DNA of 64,000 bases from LMUY01 sp965199105 (GCA_965199105.1 CBDAQO010000002.1:1984001-2048000), one strand, 5' to 3'; shown: positions 50,000 through 59,352, counted from the stretch's first letter. Notes: a model not told the origin generated them from the letters alone. Numbers and translations are program-made.

Positions 50000-51286
50000 C
50001 TAAACCGCCTCGCGCACGCCGCACCAGGCGCAGATGAAGCTGGCCATGCTGAGCGTCACCTGCTGCAGGGTCGGCAGGTGGGCGCGCTCGTCGAAGCCGT
50101 GGTGGTTTTCGCCGAGCGGGCCGTAACACAGCGCCGGCATGCGGTGATACAGGCCGTAGAACCGCGTGTCGTTCAGGGCGGTGGAGCGGCGCTCCTCCAT
50201 CGCCGTGCCGAACACCTGCTGGTGCACCGCGGCCAACACGCGCTCGGCCTCGCTGCCGGGGTCCAGCACGTAGCCGTCGGCCTGGAAGCCGTTCCAGGTG
50301 ATGTCGGGCGGGTTGTTGGCCATGAAGCCGTCGCCCCGGGCCGCCTCGGCGACGCAGCGCTGCACCCCCTCGCGCGCCGCTTCCAGGCTCGCGCCCGGGA
50401 GCAGGCCGATGCGGCAATCTACCTCGCACCAGGCGGGCGTGCTGCTTGCCCAGTCGCCACCGCGAATCACGCCCGGGTTGAACTTAATTGGGTCGGGGAT
50501 GGCGCCGAACCACGGGTCGTTGCGAGCGGCCTGGTTGAGCGCCTCGGTGTGGCGCTGCAGGGCCTCGACCAGGTGGAAGGCGGATAGGATGGCGTTGGTG
50601 CCGGATTGCGCCTGCGCCACGTGCACCGGCACGCCGCGGACGCGCAGGCGGAACCACATGACGCCGACATGCGCGCGCGTGATGGTGCCGGCGGTGGGCT
50701 CGGGGATGAGCACGGCTTCGGCGCGGTAGCCGCGGGCGAGGGTGGAGAGCGCGCCGTTGCCGGTGCATTCTTCCTCGGTGACGGTCTGCACCGTCACGTC
50801 GGCGGCGGGCTGCAACCCGGCGGCGGCGATCGAGTCCAGCGCGAACACCATGGCCGCGACGCCCTGCTTCATGTCGCCGGCGCCGCGGCCGTGCAGCCAT
50901 TCGCCGCGCACTGCCGGGTCAAACGGCGGGTGGGTCCAGAGCTCGGACGGGCCGGTCGGCACCACGTCCACATGGCCCTGGAGGATCAGGCTGCGGCCGG
51001 TGGCGGCGGCGGCGCGGCGAACGCCCACCACCTGCACGGCGCGGCGGTAGTCGGTGTCCATGACCGGGCTGAAGCCGGGCAGGTGCGCCATGTCCACGTC
51101 GGCCAGGGTGTAGCGGTCGACCTCGTAGCCGCGCTCGGCCAGTTGGCGCGCCATCCAGTCCTGCAGCGGCGCCTCCTGGCCACGGGTGCTGGGGAAGCGC
51201 ACCAGGTTGGCGAGGAAGGCGGTTTGCCGGTCGAACCCGGCGGCCACGGCCAGGCGCAGGCGTTCGAGCAAGGCGGGGTCAAGCAT
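50000..51286 (-). CDS. M20 family metallopeptidase/deacylase (ArgE/DapE-like)
   Basis: A 428-residue zinc enzyme. LILQGHVDVVPTGP holds the first metal His and Asp, GRGAGDMKQGVAAMVFALD the bridging Asp, and TVTEEECTGNGALST the catalytic Glu pair. The dimerisation domain (AHVGVMWFRLRVRGVPVHVA) is complete. The family hydrolyses N-acyl amino acids such as acetylornithine or succinyl-diaminopimelate; the C-terminal GENHHGFDERA supplies the last metal His. The exact substrate is not decided. It is followed on the same strand by a GMC oxidoreductase, 36 bp upstream. Confidence 0.9.
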   Translation of the reverse strand: MLDPALLERLRLAVAAGFDRQTAFLANLVRFPSTRGQEAPLQDWMARQLAERGYEVDRYTLADVDMAHLPGFSPVMDTDYRRAVQVVGVRRAAAATGRSLILQGHVDVVPTGPSELWTHPPFDPAVRGEWLHGRGAGDMKQGVAAMVFALDSIAAAGLQPAADVTVQTVTEEECTGNGALSTLARGYRAEAVLIPEPTAGTITRAHVGVMWFRLRVRGVPVHVAQAQSGTNAILSAFHLVEALQRHTEALNQAARNDPWFGAIPDPIKFNPGVIRGGDWASSTPAWCEVDCRIGLLPGASLEAAREGVQRCVAEAARGDGFMANNPPDITWNGFQADGYVLDPGSEAERVLAAVHQQVFGTAMEERRSTALNDTRFYGLYHRMPALCYGPLGENHHGFDERAHLPTLQQVTLSMASFICAWCGVREAV

Positions 51287-51322
51287 GCGGTGTCTCCCAG
51301 GAGTGGCGGCTTGGCCCCGCGC

Positions 51323-52903
51323 TCATCCGGCGGCGGGCCGGTGCCGTAGCATGTCGGCCATCTTCTCGGCGATGGCCACCGTGGTGAGGTGCGTGTTGGC
51401 GCGCGGCACCTCGGGCATCACCGAGGCGTCCACCACACGCAGCCCGCTGCAGCCGATCACGCGGCATTGCGGGTCGACCACGGCGAGCGGGTCGGCCGGG
51501 CTGCCCATGCGGCAGGTGCCGCTGGCGTGTTGCGCGTCGGAGCATTCGGCGAATAGCCAGTCGTCCAGCGCCGCGTCGTCCAGCGCCTCCGCCATCGAGC
51601 GCTCGCTCGCGCCATACTCCACCCGCTCCGCCACCGCCTGCACGCCTGGGTGGAGGCAGATGTCGCGCAGCCGCCGCACGCCGTCGCGCAGGCGCACCAA
51701 GTCCCGCTCGTCGGACAGCATGCGCTCGGCCACCTCGGGGTCGGTCGCCGGGTCGCGGGTGGTGATGCGGACGTGGCCTTGGCTCCACGACTGATAGACC
51801 GAGACGGCAATGCGCCCGAGCGCCGTGGTGGGCCCGGCGCGGGTCAGCAGCGAGCCGGCCAGGTTGCCCGCAATCATGATCATGTCGTTCTCGCCTGCGC
51901 CGGCCAGGCCGGAACTGTAGCGCAGGCAGCAATTGGTGTGGCGGTGCATCAGCGTGTCGACCCGGGCGTGCGGGCGCAGGTGGAGCAGCGCGCCCACGAT
52001 GGGGTGGTCGAGCAGGCCGCGCCCGACCGGGCGGTCCGCCCGCATTGGGATGCCGAGCGGGTGCAGCCAGGCCGCCGGGCCGATGCCGGAGCGCTGGAGG
52101 ATGGCGGGCGAGTGGATGGCGCCGGCGCACAGGATCACCTCTGCCCGGGCGCGCGGCGTGTGCCACTGCTGCCCCACCCGGACGCGCACCCCGGAGGCAT
52201 GCGGGCGGTTGCCCTCGAGCGTCACCGCGTCCACCACCGCGCCGCCGACGATGGCGAGGTTGGCGCGGCCGCGCGCGGGTTCCAGGTAGCCGTCGTTGGT
52301 GGAGACACGGCGCCCGGCGATGCTGTTGATGGCGTAGGGCGACACGCCGGTGCCGGTTGGCGCATTGTGGTCGTCACACCAACCATAGCCGAGGGCCAAG
52401 GCGGCGTCCTGCAGGGCATGGTCGACGGCGCCCCAGGCCTCCACCGGGGCGCGGTAGACCGGGATCGGGCCGGTGGCGCCGTGGTAAGGCGCGTGCGGGT
52501 AGTTCATGTCGGTCTCGAGCTTGCAGAAGTAGGGCAGCATGTCGGCCCAGCCCCAACCGGTGCAGCCGGCGGCGTCCCACCGCGCGAAATCGTCCGGCAC
52601 GCCGCGGATGGCGATCTGGCCGTTGATGGTGGAGCTGCCGCCCATGGCACGGCCGCGCCACAGCAGGCGGGGTTGCTGCCGCTCGGTGCGCCGGGCCATC
52701 AGCGCCGGCCAGCGGTAGTCGTCGTCGCCGATGGCGGCCATCGGGTTGGGGATGCTGATGTGTTCGGGCGTGTCGGCTGAGCGCATGTCCCGCCCGGCCT
52801 CGAGCAGCAGCACGCGCGTGGCCGGGTCCTCGCTCAGCCGCGCCGCCAGCACCGCCCCGGCCGACCCGGCACCGATGATGATGTAGTCGTAGTCGTCGTC
52901 CAC
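51323..52903 (-). CDS. GMC family FAD-dependent oxidoreductase (choline dehydrogenase-like)
   Basis: A 526-residue flavoprotein oxidising an alcohol. YIIIGAGSAGAVLAARLSED is the FAD-binding loop, RGRAMGGSSTINGQIAIRG the GMC signature, and NTHLTTVAIAEKMADML carries the catalytic His-Asn region. ASGTCRMGSPADPLAVV is conserved. The GTG at 52903 is preferred because GGAGGG is about 8 nt upstream and the protein then begins DDDYDYIIIG; the ATG at 52945 would add 14 unrelated residues. The substrate may be an alcohol or amino-alcohol; the M20 peptidase downstream is its likely operon partner. Confidence 0.9.
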   Translation of the reverse strand: MDDDYDYIIIGAGSAGAVLAARLSEDPATRVLLLEAGRDMRSADTPEHISIPNPMAAIGDDDYRWPALMARRTERQQPRLLWRGRAMGGSSTINGQIAIRGVPDDFARWDAAGCTGWGWADMLPYFCKLETDMNYPHAPYHGATGPIPVYRAPVEAWGAVDHALQDAALALGYGWCDDHNAPTGTGVSPYAINSIAGRRVSTNDGYLEPARGRANLAIVGGAVVDAVTLEGNRPHASGVRVRVGQQWHTPRARAEVILCAGAIHSPAILQRSGIGPAAWLHPLGIPMRADRPVGRGLLDHPIVGALLHLRPHARVDTLMHRHTNCCLRYSSGLAGAGENDMIMIAGNLAGSLLTRAGPTTALGRIAVSVYQSWSQGHVRITTRDPATDPEVAERMLSDERDLVRLRDGVRRLRDICLHPGVQAVAERVEYGASERSMAEALDDAALDDWLFAECSDAQHASGTCRMGSPADPLAVVDPQCRVIGCSGLRVVDASVMPEVPRANTHLTTVAIAEKMADMLRHRPAAG

Positions 52904-53007
52904 CTTGCCGCCCTCCGCTTGCGTGCCGGGCCGATGCTGGACCAACCAGCCGCGCCCGGGTAGCCCGCTGTTGCAGCGTGGTCATGGCCTCGCTAATAGG
53001 CCTTGGA

Positions 53008-53502
53008 ATGACAGCAATCTACGTCGACGCCGACGCCTGTCCGGTGCGCGAGGAGGTCTATCGCGTCGCGACCCGGATCGGCGTGCCGGTGCATGTCGTC
53101 TCGAACGGGTCGCGCCCGATCCGCGCGCCGGGCCTGCCCAACGTCGCCATGGTGGTGGTGGCGGCGGATCCGGATGCGGCCGACGACTGGATTGCCGAGC
53201 GGATCGGCCCCGCGGATGTGTGCACCACGGCGGATATCCCGCTCGCCTCGCGCTGCCTGGCGCGCGGCGCCCGTGCGGTGGCGTTCAACGGGCGGGAATG
53301 GACCCAGGACAACATCGGCAGCGCGCTGGCCGGGCGCAGCCTGGGCCAGCATCTGCGCGAGAGCGGCGTGGTCACCGGCGGCCCGGCGGCGCTGACGGCG
53401 AAGGACCGCGCCGCCTTCCTCGGTGCGCTGGACCGCCTGGTGCACGCCGCCCGCCGTGGCACGCCGGCGCGGCCGGCGTTGCGCGCGCCCGAGCCCGGCT
53501 GA
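53008..53502 (+). CDS. YaiI/YqxD family protein (DUF188)
   Basis: A 164-residue PIN-like domain protein. AIYVDADACPVREEVYRVAT at the start, NVAMVVVAADPDAADDWIAE and DVCTTADIPLASRCLARGAR are the family landmarks; the acidic residues suggest a metal-dependent nuclease fold. Its role in bacteria is not known. The ATG at 53008 begins with the first strand; a 10-residue longer start is less likely. It is followed 22 bp later by the Hsp70-like gene. Confidence 0.9.
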   Translation: MTAIYVDADACPVREEVYRVATRIGVPVHVVSNGSRPIRAPGLPNVAMVVVAADPDAADDWIAERIGPADVCTTADIPLASRCLARGARAVAFNGREWTQDNIGSALAGRSLGQHLRESGVVTGGPAALTAKDRAAFLGALDRLVHAARRGTPARPALRAPEPG

Positions 53503-53524
53503 TGGCGGGGCCACCAGGCGCAGC

Positions 53525-54793
53525 ATGACGGTGATCGGCGTCGATTTCGGCACCACCAACACCGTGGTCAGCCTGCTGCGGCCAGATGGCAGCGCGCAGA
53601 CCATGCGCCATCGCTTCGGCACGGCGGAGCTGGACGTGATCCGCACGCTGCTGTGTTTCTGGAACGAGGGCGGCGGCCAGGGCGCAGCACGCGGCGTGGT
53701 GCTGCGCGAAGCCGTGGGCCCGGCCGCGATCGAGGCCTATTTGGACGACCCGCTGGAAAGCCGGCTGATGATGTCGCTGAAGAGCTACCTGGCCCAGCGC
53801 AGCTTCACCGAAACGCGGGTGTTCGGCCGCAGCTTCACCCTGGAGGACCTGATCGCCCGCTTCCTGCGCCCGCTGGTGCCGCCGCCCGAACCCGGCGTGG
53901 TACTGGTGGCGGGCCGCCCAGTGCGCTTCGTGGGCGAGGGCGCCGACGACGCGCTGGGCGAGCAGCGGCTGCGCCAGGCCTACGCCAAGCTCGGTTGGAG
54001 CGACGTGCAGACCGCGCTCGAACCGGAAGCGGCCGGCTACCGCTTCGCCCGCGGCCTGAACGCGCCCGCCACCGTGCTGATCGGCGATTTCGGCGGCGGC
54101 ACCAGCGACTTTTCGGTGCTGCGGTTCGAGCCCGGCGCCTCCCGCCGCGTGCAGGCGCTGGGCCACGCCGGCATCGGCATCGCCGGCGACACGTTCGACT
54201 ACCGCATCATGGACCACGTCGTGTCCCCCCTGCTGGGCAAGGGCAGCAACTACCGCGTGTTCGGCAAGGACTTGCCGGTGCCGGCCGAATACTACTCGAG
54301 CTTCGCCCGCTGGCACCGGCTGTCGCTGATGCGGGCACCGCGGATGATGCGCGACATCGAGGAGGTGGCGCGCACCGCCGAACACCCCGAGCGGTTGCAG
54401 GCGCTGCTGCGGCTGGTGCGCAACGAGCTGGGCTACGAGCTATACCGCGCGGTGTCGGCGGTAAAGACCGAGTTGTCGCACGCCCAGGAAGCCCGTTTGC
54501 GCTTCGACCACGCCGGGTTCGCGATCGACGTCGCGATCACGCGCGACGCGTTCGAGCAATGGATCGCGCCCGACCTGGCCCGCATCGCCGCCACGGTGAA
54601 CGCAGCGCTGGCCGAGGCGGCGCTGCCGGAAGCAGCCATCGACCGGGTATTCCTCACCGGCGGAACCTCCCTGGTGCCAGCGGTGCAGCGCTTGTTCCAG
54701 GCCCGGTTCGGCGCGGACCGCGTGGTCGGCGGCGGCGAGTTCGTCTCCGTGGCGGAAGGCCTGGCGCTGATCGGGCGCGACCGGTCGCTGTAG
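53525..54793 (+). CDS. Hsp70-family ATPase-domain protein (YegD-like)
   Basis: A 422-residue protein holding an actin/Hsp70-type ATPase without the usual substrate domain. MTVIGVDFGTTNTVVSLL is the phosphate-1 loop, TVLIGDFGGGTSDFSVLRF the phosphate-2 loop, and RVFLTGGTSLVPAVQRLFQ the adenosine motif. YegD-type proteins are atypical Hsp70 members of unclear function. The ATG at 53525 places the loop at residue 6. It is downstream of the DUF188 gene, and a damaged permease gene follows. Confidence 0.9.
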   Translation: MTVIGVDFGTTNTVVSLLRPDGSAQTMRHRFGTAELDVIRTLLCFWNEGGGQGAARGVVLREAVGPAAIEAYLDDPLESRLMMSLKSYLAQRSFTETRVFGRSFTLEDLIARFLRPLVPPPEPGVVLVAGRPVRFVGEGADDALGEQRLRQAYAKLGWSDVQTALEPEAAGYRFARGLNAPATVLIGDFGGGTSDFSVLRFEPGASRRVQALGHAGIGIAGDTFDYRIMDHVVSPLLGKGSNYRVFGKDLPVPAEYYSSFARWHRLSLMRAPRMMRDIEEVARTAEHPERLQALLRLVRNELGYELYRAVSAVKTELSHAQEARLRFDHAGFAIDVAITRDAFEQWIAPDLARIAATVNAALAEAALPEAAIDRVFLTGGTSLVPAVQRLFQARFGADRVVGGGEFVSVAEGLALIGRDRSL

Positions 54794-54823
54794 CGGGCCC
54801 TGCGCGAAGGAACGGACGAGCAT

Positions 54824-55786
54824 CTATCGACCCACTGCGCGCCCGCACGCGAGGCGATGGGCACGCCGGCGGCCAAGTTCTCGGTCAGCGCGCTGATGTT
54901 CGACTATGTGCTGATTGGGCCCATCAGCGCCGTCAGCGCCGGGCTCTATCTGGCCAGCCTGCTCGACCAGCTCGCCGACCAATTCAGGCTGCCGCACCTG
55001 CCGCTCTCGCCGCACTTGGTGGCCGCCGTGTTTGCCATGGTCGTCATCTGCTATTTCTGGTGGACCAACACCGTCGGCATCCCGTTTTCCAGCACGCGCG
55101 CTTTGCGGGTGCTGCAAATCACCACGGTGATGGTGGTGATCTTGGTCGGCTGGTCCCTGCTCACCATCGCCATGAAGGGCTACCAGCCGGTGCCCGCACC
55201 CATCCCCGCCAACCTGCATTTCAGCGACGACGCGCTCGGCTGGCTGAAGGGCACCCAAGTCCCCGGCGGCGCGGTGGTGGCCATCCTGATCGGCTTAGGC
55301 CATTCCTTGCTGGCGATGAGCGGCGAGGAAAGCCTGACCCAGGTTTACCGCGAGGTGGAGGCGCCGAAGCGTAAGAACCTGCTTCGCGTCGGCTTCATCT
55401 TCGGCTATAGCCTCTGGTTCACCGCGCTGGTGTCGTTGTTCGCGGTGATGCTGATTCCGGACGACCAGCGTCAACACGTGCAGGACAACCTGATCAGCGG
55501 CCTCGCCATGGTGCTGGTGGGGCCGCAATGGCTCCGGCTGGCGTTCCAGGCCTTCGTGGTCGTCGTCGGCGTCCTGATCCTGTCCGCCGCGGTCAACACG
55601 TCCATCATCGGGTCCAACGGCGTGCTCAACCGGGTCGCTGAAGATGGTGTGCTGTCGGACTGGTTTCGGGAGCCGCAGCAGCCGGAGCTTCGGTGGGACC
55701 AGACGTTGGACGGGGCGCGGCCGTATAACGAGGGGCGCGCGAGCAGCTACTTCACGGCCGCGGTCGACGTCGTGGTTGGCTTCTAA
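54824..55786 (+). pseudogene. APC-superfamily permease, internal fragment
   Basis: An open stretch of about 310 residues with at least seven hydrophobic helices resembling an amino acid permease of the APC superfamily. FSVSALMFDYVLIGPISAVS starts the first visible helix. The N-terminal start region is missing (the frame upstream, EGTDEHLSTHCAPAREAMG, is not permease-like). The match ends after GSNGVLNRVAEDGVLSDWFR, where the normal cytoplasmic helices and the rest of the protein are replaced by unrelated sequence ending NEGRASSYFTAAVDVVVGF. It appears truncated at both ends and is unlikely to work. Confidence 0.75.
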
Positions 55787-56310
55787 CTCGCGGGCCCGGC
55801 TTTGTCGGTGGGCGGCGCCAGTTGCTTGATCACGGCAGCAACCGTCGCCTCCACGTCGGCCCGGATGTCGATGGTGATAGCGTGCTCGTCCGCAGTTGGC
55901 TCTTCCAGCGTGGCCAATTGGCTCTCGAGCAGGCTGGCCGGCATGTAGTCGTGGTGGCGGCCGTGCACGTGTGCCTCCAGCGTCGCCCGGTCGCCATGCA
56001 GATAAACGAACTGCACGCCCGGTTTGCCGAGCCCGATCTGCTCCCGGTAGTGCCGCTTCAACGCGGAGCAGGTGATCACGCCGTTTTGCCCCGCCACCAG
56101 ACGGGCCTCGACCCATTGTGCGACGATTGCGAGCCACGGCGCGCGATCGGCATCATCCAGCGCCTGGCCGGACGCCATCTTCGCGACGTTGGCCGGCGGA
56201 TGCAGCGCGTCGCCCTCCTGGAACATCCAGCCGAGCTCAGCGGCCACGCGCTCCGCCACGGTGGTTTTCCCCGAGCCCGACACACCCATCACCACGGCCA
56301 CGTGGCTCAT
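55783..56310 (-). CDS. gntK: Gluconokinase
   Basis: A 175-residue kinase phosphorylating gluconate to 6-phosphogluconate, the feed point into the pentose-phosphate and Entner-Doudoroff routes. VVMGVSGSGKTTVAERVAA is the P-loop, and FQEGDALHPPANVAKMASGQ, ITCSALKRHYREQIG and YMPASLLESQLATLE complete the GntK pattern. The ATG at 56310 overlaps the rpiA stop by ATGA. It is the last gene of the operon and ends beside the truncated permease, with overlapping stop codons. Confidence 0.95.
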   Translation of the reverse strand: MSHVAVVMGVSGSGKTTVAERVAAELGWMFQEGDALHPPANVAKMASGQALDDADRAPWLAIVAQWVEARLVAGQNGVITCSALKRHYREQIGLGKPGVQFVYLHGDRATLEAHVHGRHHDYMPASLLESQLATLEEPTADEHAITIDIRADVEATVAAVIKQLAPPTDKAGPAS

Positions 56311-57008
56311 GACGCAGCGGGGGACAGGCGCTGCACGCCCTCGGCCCGCGCCACGAACACCTCGCTCGTGCGCCCGATGAACAGGCCGGTTTCCACCACG
56401 CCCACGATGGCCTGCAACGCCCGGTCGAGCGCCGCCGGATCGCTGATTGGTCCGGCGTGACAATCCAGAATCAGGTTGCCGCCATCGGTGCGGAACGGCG
56501 CGCCGCCCTCGTCATGGCGCAACACCGGCTTGACCCCGAGTGCGGCCACGCGCCCCGCCGTGGCCCGCCAGGCGAACGGCGTGACCTCCACCGGTACCGG
56601 CGCGTTTTCGCCGAGCTGCGTCACCAGCTTGCTGCCATCCACCACCACCACCAGCCGCTTGCTGGCGGCGGCCACGATCTTCTCGCGCAGTAAGGCTCCG
56701 CCTAAGCCCTTCACAAGGTGGAGCGAGCCGCGCGCAACCGCGTCCGCCCCGTCAATGGTGAGGTCGAGCTGCAACCCCTCATCCAGCTCCACGAGCTTGA
56801 TGCCGCCCTCCCGCGCCTGCGCCGCACTGCGTTCGGACGTCGGTACCGCCTTGAACCGCAGCCCGTGTTCGGCGCGCGCGATCAGCCGGGCGATGGTGAA
56901 CGTCGCGGTCGACCCGGTGCCGAGCCCGACCACCATGCCGTCCTGCACCAACTCGGCCGCCGCTTCCGCCGCTTCCCGCTTTTCGGCCGCGTGCGGGTCC
57001 GCGCTCAT
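56307..57008 (-). CDS. rpiA: Ribose-5-phosphate isomerase A
   Basis: A 233-residue enzyme interconverting ribose-5-phosphate and ribulose-5-phosphate. VVGLGTGSTATFTIARLIA, LTIDGADAVARGSLHLVKG and GGALLREKIVAAASKRLVVV (with the catalytic Glu and Lys) are the RpiA signature. The ATG at 57008 opens the protein at MSADPHAAEKREAAEAAAEL and overlaps the pgl stop by ATGA. It supplies ribose-5-phosphate from the gnd product made upstream in this operon. Confidence 0.95.
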   Translation of the reverse strand: MSADPHAAEKREAAEAAAELVQDGMVVGLGTGSTATFTIARLIARAEHGLRFKAVPTSERSAAQAREGGIKLVELDEGLQLDLTIDGADAVARGSLHLVKGLGGALLREKIVAAASKRLVVVVDGSKLVTQLGENAPVPVEVTPFAWRATAGRVAALGVKPVLRHDEGGAPFRTDGGNLILDCHAGPISDPAALDRALQAIVGVVETGLFIGRTSEVFVARAEGVQRLSPAAS

Positions 57009-57721
57009 TGCCCGGCGGCGGCTTTGTCGGCAAACCAGTGCAGCTCGCCCACCGGGCGCACCCGCGCGGAAGGCAACGCCGGGTCGCCCGCAAGCGCGCG
57101 GCTCAGAATGGCCCGCTTGCCCTCGCCGGCCACCAGGAACACCGCGGCTTTGCTGCTCTCGAGCGCGGGGAACGTCATTGTCAACCGCGGCTCCGGCTTG
57201 GCCCCGATCACCGCCGCTGTCCACGCCGTCCGCTCCTCCAGCGCCGCGACGCCGGGAAACAACGACGCCGTGTGCCCATCCTCGCCCAAGCCCAGCAACA
57301 TCGCGTCAAACAGCGGGCGCGCCGGGTCGAGCGTGTCGGCGCCGTAGAAGCGCTTCAGCGTGTCGGCATAGTGCAGCGCGGCATGCTCCGGGTCCTCCCC
57401 CGTCGTCTGCCAGGCATGCACTTGCGCCGGCGGAATCGGAACGTGGTCGATCATCGCCAGCCGCGCCATCCGGTAGTTGCTGTCCGGATGGTCCGGCGGG
57501 ACGAAGCGTTCGTCACCGAAGAACAGATGCGTGCGCTCCCACGGAAAGCGCTCGCGCAAGCCATCGCTCGCGAGCAACTCATACGTGGCTTTTGGCGTGG
57601 ACCCACCGGACAGGCACAGCGCAAACCGACCCGGCGTCGCCAACGCCGCCTCGAGCAGCCATTCTGCAGCAAACCGCGCCACCGACGCGCCATCCTGCTG
57701 CACGGTCAGCACGCCGGTCAT
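57005..57721 (-). CDS. pgl: 6-phosphogluconolactonase
   Basis: A 238-residue DevB-type lactonase hydrolysing the product of glucose-6-phosphate dehydrogenase to 6-phosphogluconate. FALCLSGGSTPKATYELLAS, LFFGDERFVPPDHPDSNYRM and AMLLGLGEDGHTASLFPGVA are the three conserved blocks. The ATG at 57721 overlaps the stop of the Cof hydrolase gene by ATGA. It lies between the two Cof hydrolases and rpiA, so every neighbouring gene is coupled by overlap. Confidence 0.95.
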   Translation of the reverse strand: MTGVLTVQQDGASVARFAAEWLLEAALATPGRFALCLSGGSTPKATYELLASDGLRERFPWERTHLFFGDERFVPPDHPDSNYRMARLAMIDHVPIPPAQVHAWQTTGEDPEHAALHYADTLKRFYGADTLDPARPLFDAMLLGLGEDGHTASLFPGVAALEERTAWTAAVIGAKPEPRLTMTFPALESSKAAVFLVAGEGKRAILSRALAGDPALPSARVRPVGELHWFADKAAAGQ

Positions 57722-58536
57722 GCCAGCACGAACCGCTCGACGGCTTTGGCAAAACCTTCGTCGTCGTAGCTCTCGGTCACCGCGTCCGCCTCTCTCTGCA
57801 CCGCCTTGCTGGCATTGCCCATCGCAATAGAAAACCCGCTCGGCTTGAACATCAGCACGTCGTTGGGCATGTCGCCGATGGTGGCGATCTCCCCGGCCGG
57901 CACACCAAGCGTGCGCGACAGGTAGGCCACCACCGCACCCTTGTTCGCGTTCGGATTGGTCACGTCGAGATAATACGGTTGCGACCGGGCCGCTGACACG
58001 GTATGGCCCAAGTCCTCCTGCGCCGCCTTCTCGCACGCCGCCACGCGGTCGAGGTCGTCGCTCACGCCCACGATCTTCACCGCGCTACGGAAATGCTCGT
58101 CGGTGAAGCTGCTTACCACCTTGGGCGCGAACTTCACCGTGTGTTCCTCGCGTTCGCGGTGCGGCGCAGCCAGGTCGCGCAACAGCCAGTCGTCCCCGGC
58201 ATAGACCCAAACGTCGAGCCCGTGCCGCTCGATCAGCGCTGCGGTCTTCTTCGCCGCGGCCGGGTCGAGCGTATGGCTCTCGATGATCGTCATGTCTGGC
58301 TTCACGAACAGCCCGCCATTGAAGCCGGCGATCGGCGTGTTGAGCCGCAGGGGCTCGATCAGCATTGCCATGCCCTTGGGCGGCCGCCCGCTGGTCACCG
58401 CGAATTGGATGCCCTGCGCCTGCATGGCGTGCACCGCCTCCTGCGCGCGCTTGGTCAACACCTTGTCTTTGGTCACCAGCGTGCCGTCGACGTCGGCCAG
58501 CAGGATCGACAACTTGCTTGGACGGGAGCGAGCCAT
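57718..58536 (-). CDS. Cof-type HAD-IIB phosphatase (pentose-phosphate operon)
   Basis: A 272-residue HAD phosphatase with a type IIB cap. LSILLADVDGTLVTKDKVLT has the nucleophile Asp, GIQFAVTSGRPPKGMAMLIE the Ser/Thr motif, and GEIATIGDMPNDVLMFKPSG the acidic metal motif. Middle sequence SAARSQPYYLDVTNPNANKG is strikingly similar to its neighbour, so they arose by tandem duplication. Cof phosphatases act on sugar phosphates and vitamin precursors; in this operon a role in controlling sugar-phosphate levels or repairing side products is conceivable. It is coupled to pgl (ATGA). Confidence 0.9.
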   Translation of the reverse strand: MARSRPSKLSILLADVDGTLVTKDKVLTKRAQEAVHAMQAQGIQFAVTSGRPPKGMAMLIEPLRLNTPIAGFNGGLFVKPDMTIIESHTLDPAAAKKTAALIERHGLDVWVYAGDDWLLRDLAAPHREREEHTVKFAPKVVSSFTDEHFRSAVKIVGVSDDLDRVAACEKAAQEDLGHTVSAARSQPYYLDVTNPNANKGAVVAYLSRTLGVPAGEIATIGDMPNDVLMFKPSGFSIAMGNASKAVQREADAVTESYDDEGFAKAVERFVLA

Positions 58537-58545
58537 AGGCGCCTC

Positions 58546-59352
58546 CTAACTCAGCTTCGGCAGCACATGCCGGTCGATCGCGGCGGCCCAGCCATCCTGC
58601 TCGTTGCTGTCCGTATGCAGCTTGGCCTCCGCCGCTACCGCTTCGGGCGCATTGCCCATTGCCACGCTGTAGCCGGCGACACGGAACATCGGCACGTCGT
58701 TCGCCTGGTCGCCAATGGCGCAAACCTCGGCCAGGTCCAGCCCGTAGAAACTCGCCAGCGCCCGCGCCGCCGTGCCCTTGTCGGCGGTGGCGTTGGTTAC
58801 GTCGAGGTAGTAGTGCTGCGAGCGGTGCGCATGGGCGTCGCTGCCCAACAGGCCCTGCAACTCCTGCTCGCATTGCGCCAGCAGCGGGAAATCCGCCGAT
58901 GCACCAACGATCTTGCCGCAGCGCTCGAGGTAGGGCGTGAAGTCGTCCACCACGGTCGGCTCGAAGCGCACCGTCATGCGCTCTTTCGGCACGTAGTCGC
59001 CGTTCGGGTCCTGGATGAACCACTGGTCGTCGGCGAACACCCAGGCGCTCACGCCACGCTCGGCAAAGAACTGCAAGCTCGTTCGCGCCGCTTGCGCTGG
59101 GAGGAAGCGCTGTTCGATGACCGCGCCGTTCCCGGCCAGGATGGTGCCGCCGTTGAAGCCGCCCAGTGGGCCCGACAGCCCCAGATCGGCCTGGATGAAG
59201 GCCATGCCCCGCGGGGGTCGGCTGCTCACCAGCGCCAGCGGCACGCCCGCCGCCGCCAGCCGCTTAGCCGCGGCGATGGTTGCCGGCGTCAGCACCTTGG
59301 CCGACGTCACCATGGTGCCGTCTACGTCCGAAACCACCAGCTTGATGGCCAT
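58546..59352 (-). CDS. Cof-type HAD-IIB phosphatase, second copy in operon
   Basis: A 268-residue paralogue of the adjacent phosphatase: LVVSDVDGTMVTSAKVLTPA with the nucleophile Asp, ALVSSRPPRGMAFIQADLGL, and VCAIGDQANDVPMFRVAGYS with the acidic motif. Its cap holds HRSQHYYLDVTNATADKGTA, corresponding to the YYLDVTN stretch in the other copy. The ATG at 59352 overlaps the zwf stop (ATGA). A 9-bp gap separates it from the second phosphatase. The two are diverged enough to have different substrates. Confidence 0.9.
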   Translation of the reverse strand: MAIKLVVSDVDGTMVTSAKVLTPATIAAAKRLAAAGVPLALVSSRPPRGMAFIQADLGLSGPLGGFNGGTILAGNGAVIEQRFLPAQAARTSLQFFAERGVSAWVFADDQWFIQDPNGDYVPKERMTVRFEPTVVDDFTPYLERCGKIVGASADFPLLAQCEQELQGLLGSDAHAHRSQHYYLDVTNATADKGTAARALASFYGLDLAEVCAIGDQANDVPMFRVAGYSVAMGNAPEAVAAEAKLHTDSNEQDGWAAAIDRHVLPKLS

